Assembly (NCBI RefSeq): GCF_003318255.1
Contig: NZ_QOCF01000014.1
Coordinates: 455,957 to 519,956 of the forward strand
Source of the DNA: Ruegeria sp. A3M17
GTDB taxonomy: Bacteria; Pseudomonadota; Alphaproteobacteria; Rhodobacterales; Rhodobacteraceae
Reading direction: 5' to 3'
DNA: 64,000 bases
The translations under genes and the position numbers were made by a program. Below are positions 46,182 to 54,708 of the stretch, one piece after another. The notes beneath the pieces were generated by a model, which ran no database searches, was not told where the DNA came from, and saw nothing but the letters and a program-made list of their open reading frames with translations. Positions within the stretch are counted from its first letter, which is position 1, and every line of letters begins with the position of its first letter.

Positions 46182-48244
46182 CTGCCGTTTCAGACATCCC
46201 CAGTAACAGCGCGATCCAATTGACGGTTGGCGCTAAGGCGGCATTGATCACCGTCGTTGTCGGCGCGATTTGCCTTGCGTTGGAAGGCGTTGCACCTTGG
46301 TTGGTCAAGTGGCCCACCGCTTGGGAATTGCCGGCAACACAATGGGTTGGGGCATTTCTGGATTGGTTCCTGAACAGTATCAAACCGGCAATGCGGTTGT
46401 TCTCCGATCTGATGGCTTACCCCATGAACGGGGCCAATTTCGTATTAGGTAACACACCATGGCCCATCCTCATCGGTCTGGTAACGGCACTGGGCTGGTA
46501 TCTGGGCGGCCTGCCCATGGCGGCATTGGGGTTTTTTGGCCTGTGTTTCGTGTTCGCCTCCGGCTATTGGGCCGAGAGTATGAATACGCTGGCGCTGGTT
46601 GCCGTTTCTGTGCCCGTCGCGCTGATCGTCGGAGGTGCCATCGGTATCCTTGCCAACGAAGTGCCGCGCGTCAGGTCCTTTGTTCAGGCGGTGCTGGACG
46701 TCATGCAGACGGTTCCAACCTTTGCCTATCTGACCCCGCTATTGCTGCTGTTCGGCTTTGGTCCGGTTGTGGGTTTAATCGCGTCGGCCATCTACGCGGC
46801 CCCGCCCATGGCGCGCAACGTGATGCTGGGTTTGGAACGGGTCGAGCCTGAGATTAAAGAGGCCGCCATCATGTCCGGCGGCACGCGGTTTCAACAGTTG
46901 TTTCAGGTCGAAATCCCCGCAGCGGCGACGCAGATCATGGTGGGCGTAAACCAATGCCTGATGGCCGCCCTTTCGATGGTCATCATCGCCGCCGTTATCG
47001 GCGGGTTCAACGACATTGGCTGGGAAGTCCTTCTGACCATGCGCAAGGCGCAGTTTGGTGAGTCGCTGATGGCTGGTCTGGTCATTGTGGTCTTTGCCGT
47101 GGTGATCGACCGGATGAGCGGTACGTTGGCGACCGAGCGTAAGCGCTATGATCAACGCGTTGTCTGGGCGGTGTTGGGCTTTGCGGTCCTGTTCACTGTC
47201 GCTTTCTGGGCGTGGTTGCCGAACCCGTCCGAGCTGACCCTGCTTGATCCTATGGCTGAGGCTGTCGATAGCGGCCTGACCGCGTTCACGCAGGCCAACG
47301 GTCCTTGGCTGGATGCGCTCAAGAACAACTCGTTGTTCTATGTTCTGTTGCCACTGCGGATCGGTCTGGATCAGGCCGTTCTGCCGTTCACATGGGGGTT
47401 CCAGTGGACGACTGGCATGAGCTTCGGCCTTTTCGCCGTCGGCGCGGTCATCGCCGCACTGATAGCATGGCGCGGTCACATGACCGGAGGATTGGTTGTG
47501 CTGATCCTGATTGGAATGTTGGAAACCGGCATCGCAAACCTGCCTTGGCCATTCGTTCTTACCGGCGCTGCCGCGCTCAGCTATGTCGCGGGCGGCTGGC
47601 GTCTGGCGGCGCTTTCGGTGGGGCTGCTGTGCACCATCCTCGTATCCGGCCTGTGGGAACGCGCCCTGCTGTCGCTATACCTAAGTGGGGCTGCGGTGTT
47701 TTCCTGCGCCGTTGCAGGCGCTCTGATCGGACTGGCAAGCGCGGTATGGTCGCCGGTTTGGAAGATCGTGCGTCCGATCTGCGACATGTTGCAGACGATC
47801 CCTCTGTTCGTTTTCCTGATCCCGGTGCTGATGGTTTTTCAAATTGGCGAGTTCTCGGCCTTTCTGGCGATCTGTGCCTACGCAATCGTTCCGATGATCC
47901 GCTATACGCGGCACGGGCTGGTCAACACTCCGGAAGAGATGATGGAGGCCGCAATTTCAAGCGGCGCGACCGAGTGGCAGATCATGCGTGATATCCGCGC
48001 GCCATACGCAGCGCCGACGATCCTGCTAGGGCTGAACCAGACCATCCTCTATGCCTTTGCCATGCTGGTGATTGCCGCGCTGATCGGGACCACCGGTCTG
48101 GGGCAGTCAATCTATCTCGCGCTGGGGCAGGCGGATGTGGGTCTGGGTATCTCGGCCGGTGCGGCGATGGCTATTTTGGCCCTTGTTGCGGATCGCATCG
48201 TGCAGGGCTTTGCCGAAGAACGGCGCAAAGCGCTGGGACTGTAA
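46178..48244 (+). CDS. double-length betaine/choline ABC permease
   Basis: 688 residues, about twice the usual ProW length. Two BPD_transp_1 units are visible, each with an EAA loop: EAAIMSGGTRFQQLFQVEIPAA (first half) and EAAISSGATEWQIMRDIRAPYAAP (second half), and each followed by matching segments (TQIMVGVNQCLMAALSMVIIAAVIGG and TILLGLNQTILYAFAMLVIAALIGT). So one chain supplies both channel halves. Forms the importer with the two preceding genes. Followed directly by a terminator. Confidence 0.93.
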   Translation: MTAVSDIPSNSAIQLTVGAKAALITVVVGAICLALEGVAPWLVKWPTAWELPATQWVGAFLDWFLNSIKPAMRLFSDLMAYPMNGANFVLGNTPWPILIGLVTALGWYLGGLPMAALGFFGLCFVFASGYWAESMNTLALVAVSVPVALIVGGAIGILANEVPRVRSFVQAVLDVMQTVPTFAYLTPLLLLFGFGPVVGLIASAIYAAPPMARNVMLGLERVEPEIKEAAIMSGGTRFQQLFQVEIPAAATQIMVGVNQCLMAALSMVIIAAVIGGFNDIGWEVLLTMRKAQFGESLMAGLVIVVFAVVIDRMSGTLATERKRYDQRVVWAVLGFAVLFTVAFWAWLPNPSELTLLDPMAEAVDSGLTAFTQANGPWLDALKNNSLFYVLLPLRIGLDQAVLPFTWGFQWTTGMSFGLFAVGAVIAALIAWRGHMTGGLVVLILIGMLETGIANLPWPFVLTGAAALSYVAGGWRLAALSVGLLCTILVSGLWERALLSLYLSGAAVFSCAVAGALIGLASAVWSPVWKIVRPICDMLQTIPLFVFLIPVLMVFQIGEFSAFLAICAYAIVPMIRYTRHGLVNTPEEMMEAAISSGATEWQIMRDIRAPYAAPTILLGLNQTILYAFAMLVIAALIGTTGLGQSIYLALGQADVGLGISAGAAMAILALVADRIVQGFAEERRKALGL

Positions 48245-48253
48245 ATTGGGGCA

Positions 48254-48276
48254 GGGGCGGCGCGTCCGCCCCTTTT
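48254..48276 (+). terminator. terminator of the betaine/choline ABC operon
   Basis: GGGGCGG (48254-48260) and CCGCCCC (48266-48272) form a GC stem with a CGCGT loop, followed by TTTT, 10 bases after the permease stop. Confidence 0.75.
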
Positions 48277-48352
48277 GCCCCGCACTTGATCTTAGACAAA
48301 GACCGGACAGCGTTCGGGGCGTAGTCCGCGCGTAACACGTTCGGAGAATACG

Positions 48353-49018
48353 ATGACCGGTTGGGCCTTCTTCCTCGCAGCATTGATCACCTTTCTTCTC
48401 AGCCACGCCATTCCGGTAAGACCGGCCGTGCGCGGTCGGCTGATCGAAACACTGGGGCGCAAGGGATATTTCGCTGCTTATTCAGCGCTTTCCTTACTGG
48501 TGCTGGCATGGCTGATCGTCGCCGCAGCGCAAGCGCCATATGTTGAGGTCATCCCGCCGCTTGCCATCTTTCGCTGGGCGCCACTATTGGTGATGCCAAT
48601 CGTGTGCTGGCTGGCTGTTGCGGGCATATCGATCCAAAATCCATTCTCTTTTGGCGGGATGGGGCATCGCGTTTTTGACCCCGAAAAACCCGGCATCCTG
48701 CGGACCACGCGCCACCCTGTTCTTGCGGCTTTGATGCTGTGGGCGGGGGCGCATCTGCTGGCGAATGGTAGCCTGTCTCACGTGATCCTGTTCGGGCTTT
48801 TTGCAGGTTTTGCGGCTTTCGGAATGGTTTTGATCGACCGCCGCAAACAACGCGATATGGGTATGGAATGGACCCGGTTATCCCGCAATACAGCCCGCCT
48901 TTCGCTGCGCAGTCCAAAGCCGTGGCCGCGCCCTTGGGTCTGGTTGCTTGCAATTGTGATCTTCATGGCGCTGCTTTATCTGCACGCGCCTGTGATCGGA
49001 TTATCGCCATTACCGTGA
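48353..49018 (+). CDS. NnrU-family membrane protein
   Basis: 221 residues with about six hydrophobic helices and the NnrU signature LIETLGRKGYFAAYSALSLLVLAWLI, and the MGHRVFDPEKPGILRTTRHPVLAALMLWAGAHLLANG block. NnrU was named for a gene linked to nitric oxide reduction, but the family also includes zeta-carotene isomerase-like proteins, and its role here is unknown. No nitrite or NO reductase genes are in the window. Confidence 0.87.
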   Translation: MTGWAFFLAALITFLLSHAIPVRPAVRGRLIETLGRKGYFAAYSALSLLVLAWLIVAAAQAPYVEVIPPLAIFRWAPLLVMPIVCWLAVAGISIQNPFSFGGMGHRVFDPEKPGILRTTRHPVLAALMLWAGAHLLANGSLSHVILFGLFAGFAAFGMVLIDRRKQRDMGMEWTRLSRNTARLSLRSPKPWPRPWVWLLAIVIFMALLYLHAPVIGLSPLP

Positions 49019-49090
49019 CCCAAGAGAGTGGTCGCGCGGGTCCTCGCGTGCTATCTGGAACGTTACAAATCTGTACTAAGGGGTCCTTGG

Positions 49091-49612
49091 ATGCATCTGG
49101 CCTATGTTACTACCACCGACCGCGGCGCAACCGACCGCCTGTTAAGCGCGGTTGCCGAACACCTGCTCGCGAAGGGCGCGAGCCTTGCGGGGGTGGTGCA
49201 AACCAACACCGAATGCGCGGATAGCAGCAAGTGTGACATGGATGTTCGCGTTCTGCCCGAGGGAGAGACCATTCGCATCTCTCAATCCCTCGGTGAACAG
49301 TCGCGCGGTTGCCGTCTGGATCCTGCTGCGTTGGAACAGGCCGTAGGATATGTGACGTCTTCGCTGGCCGATGCGCCCCAATTGCTGATCATCAACAAAT
49401 TCGGCAAGCATGAGGCTGACGGGCGTGGATTCCGCCCCGTGATTGCCGAAGCTCTGGCGCTGGATGTTCCCGTCCTTGTTGGTGTGAACGGTCTGAACAA
49501 AGAAAAATTCGACGCGTTCACTGGTGGTGCTGCCGAACAGATCGCACCTGATCCTGAAAGCATCATTGCATGGTTCGACCGCGTCACTGCGCAACGTGAG
49601 GCCGCGGCCTGA
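49091..49612 (+). CDS. DUF2478-family protein
   Basis: 173 residues from the ATG at 49091 (MHLAYVTTTDRGATDRLLSAVAEHLLAKGASLAGVVQTN). Segments DAPQLLIINKFGKHEADGRGFRPVIAEALALDVPVLVGVN resemble the nucleotide-handling fold of DUF2478/THEP1-like NTPases; no classic Walker A is visible. DUF2478 genes are often near molybdate-transport genes, but none are seen here. Soluble. Confidence 0.75.
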   Translation: MHLAYVTTTDRGATDRLLSAVAEHLLAKGASLAGVVQTNTECADSSKCDMDVRVLPEGETIRISQSLGEQSRGCRLDPAALEQAVGYVTSSLADAPQLLIINKFGKHEADGRGFRPVIAEALALDVPVLVGVNGLNKEKFDAFTGGAAEQIAPDPESIIAWFDRVTAQREAAA

Positions 49613-49698
49613 CAAAGATCCCGTCGGGTAAGCTTCTGTTTTCCTAACTTGTTTCGTGTCGCCTGTGCTGCAATCCTCTTTCTCGGAGGAGACAGTGC

Positions 49699-50946
49699 AT
49701 GTGGACCAACTGGGCCGGAAACCAGCGAACGGATACGCCAATAGCGCGCCCGACGTCGATTGCCGAACTGCAAAAAGAAATTGCGCAGCCCCAAAGCCTG
49801 CGGATCTTGGGTGCGGGGCATTCATTTACGCCGATCGTGGCCGGTGGTGAACGGATCGTGGACTTGTCGGATTTGGGCCTGCCAACGCTTGGCGATGCCC
49901 GGCAGGATCGGGTGTGGGTTAACACCAATGCGCGGTTGCGGGATCTGTCACCGGCACTGGCGGACAAGGGGCTGGCGTTCCGCAACCTTGGGGATATCAA
50001 CGCGCAATCTCTGGCTGGTGCGGTGTCGACCGCGACGCATGGGACCGGGCGCGAACTTCCCTGCCTTGCGGCAGAAGTCACCGCTGCCCGAATGGTCGGG
50101 GCAAGCGGTGATGTTCTGACCACGGATGATATCCCGCTTGAGATGGTACAGGTCAGTTTGGGGATGCTGGGCGTTCTGACCGAAGCGCAGATCAGGGTCG
50201 TGCCAAAGTATGACTTACGTCGGCAGGTTCAGCTTGCCTCGGTCGAGGAGAGTCTGGCCACGATGCACCAGAAATGGGCAGAGAACCGGAATTTCGAATT
50301 CTTCTGCATCCCGTTTACCGGAAAAACTGTCGAGCTTCGTCACGCCATAACTGATGCCTCCGAAAGCAAAGCACCGCGCGATTTGGATATGATCGCTGTA
50401 AAAGTACTGAAACTTGCACGCAGCGCAGGGCGGATCAGCGAAGGGTTGCGCCGTGCGATTCTCAAGCTACTGACGCTTGCGCAGTCGGACGAGGATTATG
50501 TCGGCGAAAGCTGGCGGGTTTTGTGTAGCGACCGGCATATTCGTTTCAAGGAAATGGAATACCATCTGCCTCCAGATGTGGCTGGGGATGTTCTGCAAGA
50601 GGTTCTGAAACGCCTGCATCGCGACCACAAAGACATCTACTTTCCGATCGAGGTGCGCCAGACCGCAGGCGACACGGCCTGTCTGTCTCCGTTCCAGGGT
50701 GGGCCGCGCATCTCGGTCGCTATCCACACCGACGCAGCCGAGGATCATAAGCGGTATTTCCAAGCCATTGAGCCGCTTTTTGTCGAAGCAGGGGGCCGTC
50801 CTCATTGGGGCAAGATGCACAGTATGACTTACAAAGAACTGTCCGGGATGTACCCGGATTTCGACCGGTTTTGCGCATTGCGCGAACAACTCGATCCACA
50901 GGGTAAATTTTTGACGCCCTCGCTTGCTCGGTTGTTTCGACCATGA
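49699..50946 (+). CDS. FAD-linked sugar-1,4-lactone oxidase (D-arabinono-lactone oxidase type)
   Basis: 415 residues of the VAO/ALO family. N-terminal FAD_binding_4 domain: ILGAGHSFTPIVAGGERIVDLSDL, whose GHS histidine is the covalent FAD-linking residue in the family, and the GLAFRNLGDINAQSLAGAVSTATHGTG block. The C-terminal ALO domain ends in HTDAAEDHKRYFQAIEPLFVEAGGRPHWGKMHSM. It would oxidise an aldono-lactone or related sugar. Its stop overlaps the start of a PLP enzyme by four bases, so the pair is probably a functional unit. Confidence 0.88.
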   Translation: MWTNWAGNQRTDTPIARPTSIAELQKEIAQPQSLRILGAGHSFTPIVAGGERIVDLSDLGLPTLGDARQDRVWVNTNARLRDLSPALADKGLAFRNLGDINAQSLAGAVSTATHGTGRELPCLAAEVTAARMVGASGDVLTTDDIPLEMVQVSLGMLGVLTEAQIRVVPKYDLRRQVQLASVEESLATMHQKWAENRNFEFFCIPFTGKTVELRHAITDASESKAPRDLDMIAVKVLKLARSAGRISEGLRRAILKLLTLAQSDEDYVGESWRVLCSDRHIRFKEMEYHLPPDVAGDVLQEVLKRLHRDHKDIYFPIEVRQTAGDTACLSPFQGGPRISVAIHTDAAEDHKRYFQAIEPLFVEAGGRPHWGKMHSMTYKELSGMYPDFDRFCALREQLDPQGKFLTPSLARLFRP

Positions 50947-52064
50947 ACGCAGCAGCCCAGAAAGCTCTGTCAAATGTTCTGCGATCACACGGGGTCGACA
51001 AGCCCGTCGTCGTAGTGGACCTGGACTTGTTGGACGCCAATTGTGTTGTCGCGAACAGGGTTGCTGACGCTGGGCTGGCCCGCAGGCTGGTCGCCAAGTC
51101 CCTGCCCTGTCTTCCTTTGTTGGATTTCATTCGCGAGCGCATCTCGACCTCTGGCCTGATGACGTTTTCCGAACCGATGTTGCTGGCGCTTTTGACGGCC
51201 GAACCCGATACGGACCATCTGATCGGAAAGCCCTTGCCCGTCAGTACGGCTGCAAGGCTACTGACCACCAATCACGACGCGGCAAGGCGCGTTCAATGGT
51301 TGATCGACACCCCAGCTCGGCTTGGGGAATATCTGGCGTTGGCTTCAGATCGCCAGACGTCACTGCGTTTGTCTTTGGAGCTGGATATCGGCCTGCACCG
51401 TGGCGGGCTAAATTCTCAGAATGTCGCAGAACTTGCCCAACAAATAATGGCGCACCCATACGGGCAGCTTGCCGGGGTCATGGGGTACGAGGCGCATTTG
51501 GCGAAACTGTCCGGCATTCTGCGCAACCGCGCGGCGCGGGCCAGCGCAGATGCGTTCAACACAGCCGTCGCCGCATTGCCGCATGTCGAGGATGAGCTGT
51601 GTCTAAACACAGGCGGCAGCCTGACCTTTCAATCCTACCTTGCCGAGGGGTCCGCGAATGAGGTCGCATTCGGCTCGGTCCTGGTAAAGCCCGGCGATTT
51701 TGACCACGCCACGACGCGGGCGTTTGAGTCAGCCGCGTTCATCGCGACGCCGGTTCTTAAAGTTATGCCGGGTAACGCATTGCCGGGTCTGGAGTTCTTG
51801 CCGCGACAAAAAACAGATATTGCGATCTTTGGCGGCCACTTCCTTGCCCAGCCGGTTTTCCCAGCAGGGTTTGGTTACTCAGCGGTCTTCGGACGTTCTA
51901 GCAATCAGGAAGTGTGGACAGGCCCGCGAATGGCAGACGTATCGCCGGGCGACATCGCCCTGCTGCGCCCTTGTCAAAGCGAGGCTGTGCTGAATCAGTT
52001 CGGCACCATGCTTGCCGTCCGAGGCGGGCAGGTGGTTAGCGAATGGCCGTGCCTGCCCAATTAG
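50943..52064 (+). CDS. alanine racemase-fold PLP enzyme (DSD1/D-threonine aldolase-like)
   Basis: 373 residues. The N-terminal barrel has KPVVVVDLDLLDANC and a likely Schiff-base lysine at LVAKSLPCLPL (about residue 52). The second domain (FEFLPRQKTDIAIFGGHFLAQPVFPAGFGYS) is the DSD1-like beta domain. Related enzymes are D-serine dehydratases and D-threonine aldolases. Metal-binding histidines and cysteines of true DSD1 are not clear, so activity is unassigned. Overlaps the upstream lactone oxidase gene. Confidence 0.8.
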   Translation: MNAAAQKALSNVLRSHGVDKPVVVVDLDLLDANCVVANRVADAGLARRLVAKSLPCLPLLDFIRERISTSGLMTFSEPMLLALLTAEPDTDHLIGKPLPVSTAARLLTTNHDAARRVQWLIDTPARLGEYLALASDRQTSLRLSLELDIGLHRGGLNSQNVAELAQQIMAHPYGQLAGVMGYEAHLAKLSGILRNRAARASADAFNTAVAALPHVEDELCLNTGGSLTFQSYLAEGSANEVAFGSVLVKPGDFDHATTRAFESAAFIATPVLKVMPGNALPGLEFLPRQKTDIAIFGGHFLAQPVFPAGFGYSAVFGRSSNQEVWTGPRMADVSPGDIALLRPCQSEAVLNQFGTMLAVRGGQVVSEWPCLPN

Positions 52065-52210
52065 GCTGCGTTGCCGAAAATTGGGTTTCAACGGCGTGCC
52101 TCAGGTTCATAGCGCCCAGCTTATGTCAAGAAAATGCAACAGAGGTACGCAATCGAAGGCCGTTGCGAGCAAAAGTGCTTTGATTGAGTGATCTGCATAT
52201 GATTGGAAAG

Positions 52211-52296
52211 TGGTGGGCGACCCTGGAATCGAACCAGGCGTGCGTCTCCGCGAGGGAGTTACAGTCCCCTGCCACACCTTGCGGCCTGTCGCCCAC
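52211..52296 (-). tRNA. tRNA-Tyr (GTA)
   Basis: 86 bases, reading on the minus strand from GTGGGCG (52296) to the encoded CCA (52211). The acceptor stem GTGGGCG / CGCCCAC is perfect. The anticodon loop CTGTAAC gives anticodon GTA. The long class II variable arm (around GCGGAGACGC) and the T loop GGTTCGATTCC are present. It is divergent from rlmB. Confidence 0.95.
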
Positions 52297-52325
52297 TGTC
52301 AGGCGTTGCACCTGACGTGGAGGCG

Positions 52326-52354
52326 TGATTACTAGCGCCTTGAAGAAGCGTCAA
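52326..52354 (-). promoter_or_regulatory. promoter of tRNA-Tyr
   Basis: On the minus strand TTGACG (52354-52349), 17 bases, then TAATCA (52331-52326), ending 29 bases before the tRNA. This is a good sigma70-type match. Confidence 0.6.
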
Positions 52355-52410
52355 CAGGAAAATTTGGCTTTGACGCAGGAAACCGAATTCCCGGCCCGGA
52401 GGCCCAAGAA

Positions 52411-53184
52411 ATGAAGAAACCCAAGTGGGTCGTTGAAAAGGAACAGGCGCGCAAGGCTGCGGCGGCTGAAACCGTATGGCTGTTCGGTTTGCATGCCGTT
52501 CGGGATGCTTTGATGAACCCGAACAGGCAGAAACTCCGTCTTGTTGTGACGCGGAATGCCCAGGATAAACTGGCAGAAGCGATTGAATTTGCAGGGATCG
52601 AGGCCGAAATGGTCGATCCGCGGAAGTTTACCGCTCCTATTGATCCGGGTTCGGTTCATCAGGGGGCCGCGCTTGAGGTCAAGCCGCTGGATTGGGGCGG
52701 GCTGGCTGAAAACTGTATCGGGCGTGAGCATCCCAGGATCATTCTGTTGGACCGCGTCACTGACCCGCACAATGTTGGGGCGATTCTCCGCTCGGCCGAA
52801 GTGCTTGGGGCCAGTGCCGTGATCGGTACGCGACACCATTCGGCACCGGAGACGGGCGCGCTGGCCAAAACCGCCAGCGGAGCGCTGGAGCGTCAGCCTT
52901 ATCTGCGTGTGCGCAATCTGGCGGATACCATTGTTGAGCTGCAGAACATGGGCTTTCTGGTGTTGGGTCTGGACGGTGAGGCCGAACAAACCATCGAGAC
53001 GGCGTTGGGCGGCACGCTGGACCAACCTGTCGCGCTGGTGTTGGGGGCCGAAGGGCCCGGCCTGCGACAAAAGACCAAGGAAACTGTCAATCAACTGGTG
53101 AAGATCGACGCATCCGGTGGGTTTGGTTCTCTTAACGTCTCAAATGCTGCCGCAATTGCCTTATATGCTTCAAGGCATCGATAG
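52411..53184 (+). CDS. rlmB: 23S rRNA (guanosine-2'-O)-methyltransferase RlmB (SpoU family)
   Basis: 257 residues. A short N-terminal L30e-like substrate-binding domain (WLFGLHAVRDALMNPNRQKLRLVVTRNAQ) is followed by the SpoU knot domain with motif 1 DPHNVGAILRSAEVLGA, motif 2 VALVLGAEGPGLRQ and motif 3 LNVSNAAAIALYASRH. It methylates the 2'-OH of a guanosine in 23S rRNA (G2251 in E. coli) or a close site. Upstream, on the other strand, is tRNA-Tyr. The next gene begins 13 bases after its stop. Confidence 0.93.
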   Translation: MKKPKWVVEKEQARKAAAAETVWLFGLHAVRDALMNPNRQKLRLVVTRNAQDKLAEAIEFAGIEAEMVDPRKFTAPIDPGSVHQGAALEVKPLDWGGLAENCIGREHPRIILLDRVTDPHNVGAILRSAEVLGASAVIGTRHHSAPETGALAKTASGALERQPYLRVRNLADTIVELQNMGFLVLGLDGEAEQTIETALGGTLDQPVALVLGAEGPGLRQKTKETVNQLVKIDASGGFGSLNVSNAAAIALYASRHR

Positions 53185-53197
53185 ACAGGAGAGAGCC

Positions 53198-53479
53198 ATT
53201 ACCAGCCCGACCAAAATCGCCACTTGCTGTTATTGCGGAACGCGCGCTGCGTTGGTTCTGAAGGGGAAGCATCGCCACGAACTCAGCTGTTCTAACTGCG
53301 GTGCCCCTTTGCATGACCTCAAGATGGTTCCCAAGCGCAAGCTGAGCAATGACAAGCCTAAGCGCGATAGCTACAAGACGGCCACCGCATACCAGTCCAA
53401 AAAGAGAAAGAAGAAAAAGGGGATTTTTGCGCGCGTCATTGATGAAGCATGGGATGTGGTCGAGGATATCTTTGACTGA
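53198..53479 (+). CDS. small zinc-ribbon protein with probable ATT start codon
   Basis: 93 residues if translation begins at ATT 53198 (Met-Thr-Ser-Pro-Thr-Lys...). A strong AGGAGAG (53187-53193) sits five bases before the ATT, while no ATG, GTG or TTG has an RBS at a normal distance in this frame. The frame extends back into rlmB (GTG 53117, ATG 53144 and 53165), so those are alternatives. The protein has a CCYCG...CSNCG zinc ribbon (two CxxC pairs) and a lysine-rich tail (KKRKKKKGIF), suggesting nucleic acid binding. Function unknown. Confidence 0.7.
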   Translation: MTSPTKIATCCYCGTRAALVLKGKHRHELSCSNCGAPLHDLKMVPKRKLSNDKPKRDSYKTATAYQSKKRKKKKGIFARVIDEAWDVVEDIFD

Positions 53480-53583
53480 CGCAAGATAAAGCGACACGAG
53501 CGTTCACAACCGCGTTAATAGGGGTGTTTCGCGCGACAAAAGATTGCATTTTGATACCCTGAATTTGTAATCCTGAGTACGTG

Positions 53584-54036
53584 ATGCCAATCAGACGTTT
53601 CATACTTGGCGCGTTCGCCGCCGTTGCCCTTCTTCCTGCCGCTCATGCACAGGACATGCCCGTTTTCTATGAGGCGGACGGCGCCGTCATGGCCGGCTAC
53701 GACCCTGTCTCCTATTTTCTTGAGGAAACGCCGGTACGGGGTTTGCCAGAATATTCTGTGATCTGGAAAGGGGCTGAGTGGCATTTCGCCTCAGCCGAGA
53801 ATCGCGATCTGTTTGAAAGCAATCCTCGCGCCTTTTCCCCTCAGTTCGGGGGCTACTGCGCCTATGCCATGGCGCAAGGTATCTTAAAAAGCACCGATCC
53901 GATGCTTTGGGACATGGTGGAAGGCCGGCTGTACCTGACCCACTCGCCTGAGATTGAACAGCTCTGGCGCGGAGATCGTGCAGAATACATTCACATGGCC
54001 GAGGAAAACTGGCCTGTGGTTCTGTATCAAGACTAG
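53584..54036 (+). CDS. YHS domain-containing exported protein
   Basis: 150 residues. A signal peptide (MPIRRFILGAFAAVALLPAAHA) is followed by a YHS domain: GYDPVSYFLEETPVRGLPEYSVIWKGAEWHFASAENRDLFESNPRAFSPQFGGYCAYAMAQG, with the Tyr-His-Ser-like motif and cysteine expected for metal binding. Such proteins may carry or sense copper or other metals in the periplasm. A GTG two codons upstream (53581) is less likely than the ATG. Confidence 0.85.
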   Translation: MPIRRFILGAFAAVALLPAAHAQDMPVFYEADGAVMAGYDPVSYFLEETPVRGLPEYSVIWKGAEWHFASAENRDLFESNPRAFSPQFGGYCAYAMAQGILKSTDPMLWDMVEGRLYLTHSPEIEQLWRGDRAEYIHMAEENWPVVLYQD

Positions 54037-54116
54037 GCAAATTCTCGCTTTCTTCGATCTGTCATCACAAAAATGCGACGCCCCTCTTTTTTTCTCTGAA
54101 CTTATGCCTAAATGTC

Positions 54117-54205
54117 ACAGTGACCGCGGAACGGAACTGCCGCGGGTCATTTCACTGTCCCTCGTTCCAACAACTGGCGCTCAGGTTCGACCTGAGCGCT
54201 TTTTT
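54117..54205 (+). ncRNA. candidate small RNA or attenuating leader
   Basis: Two consecutive stem-loops ending in a strong intrinsic terminator. The first combines ACAGTGA (54117-54123) with TCACTGT (54152-54158) and CCGCGG (54124-54129) with CCGCGG (54140-54145). The second is GCGCTCAGGT (54177-54186) with ACCTGAGCGC (54190-54199) followed by six T. It lies between the YHS gene and the CoA-binding protein gene, 30 bases before the latter, so it is either a small RNA or a leader for that gene. No known RNA family is recognised. Confidence 0.45.
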
Positions 54206-54234
54206 CTTTTTTGGGTGGCGTCTAGGGTGGCCGC

Positions 54235-54705
54235 ATGGCGAATTACACAGACCCATTCCTGAAAGACATCCTGCGTCGCACAAAGGTGATTGCTGTGGTG
54301 GGCGTTTCGATGAACCCGGTGCGGCCCAGCTATTATGTCGCGCGGTATCTTTCGCTTAAGGGATACACGGTGATCCCGGTGAACCCAGGTCATGCCGGGA
54401 AGTTACTTTTTGGCCAGACCGTCCGCGCGTCATTGTCTGAGATTACTCAGCCGGTAGATATGGTTGACATCTTTCGCCGGTCCGAGGCCGTTCCGCCAAT
54501 AGTCGACGAGGCATTGTCTTTTTTTCCCGACCTACCCACGATCTGGATGCAGATCGGCGTTGAACACCCCGAAGCCGCAGCCAAAGCACAAGCGCGCGGC
54601 GTGGATGTGGTGATGAACCGTTGCCCTAAAATCGAATATCAGCGCCTGTTTGGTGAGCTGCGCATGGGTGGATTCGCTACCGGAGTGATTTCTTCCAGGC
54701 TGTGA
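54235..54705 (+). CDS. CoA-binding (Rossmann-fold) protein
   Basis: 156 residues. The CoA-binding domain VIAVVGVSMNPVRPSYYVARYLSLKGYTVIPVNPGHAGKLLFGQTVRASLSEI covers the first half; VDMVDIFRRSEAVPPIVDEAL and VDVVMNRCPKIEY complete the fold. Stand-alone CoA_binding_2 proteins resemble the first domain of succinyl-CoA synthetase alpha; the role is unknown. Its start lies just after a terminator, so expression may depend on read-through or on a promoter within the hairpin region. Confidence 0.86.
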   Translation: MANYTDPFLKDILRRTKVIAVVGVSMNPVRPSYYVARYLSLKGYTVIPVNPGHAGKLLFGQTVRASLSEITQPVDMVDIFRRSEAVPPIVDEALSFFPDLPTIWMQIGVEHPEAAAKAQARGVDVVMNRCPKIEYQRLFGELRMGGFATGVISSRL

Positions 54706-54708
54706 AGG

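Noticed and set aside
44171..48244. Naming the ABC operon tmoXVW or choXWV
   Set aside because: TMAO, choline and betaine importers are too similar to separate by eye, and no TMA/TMAO catabolic genes are nearby; left without gene symbols.
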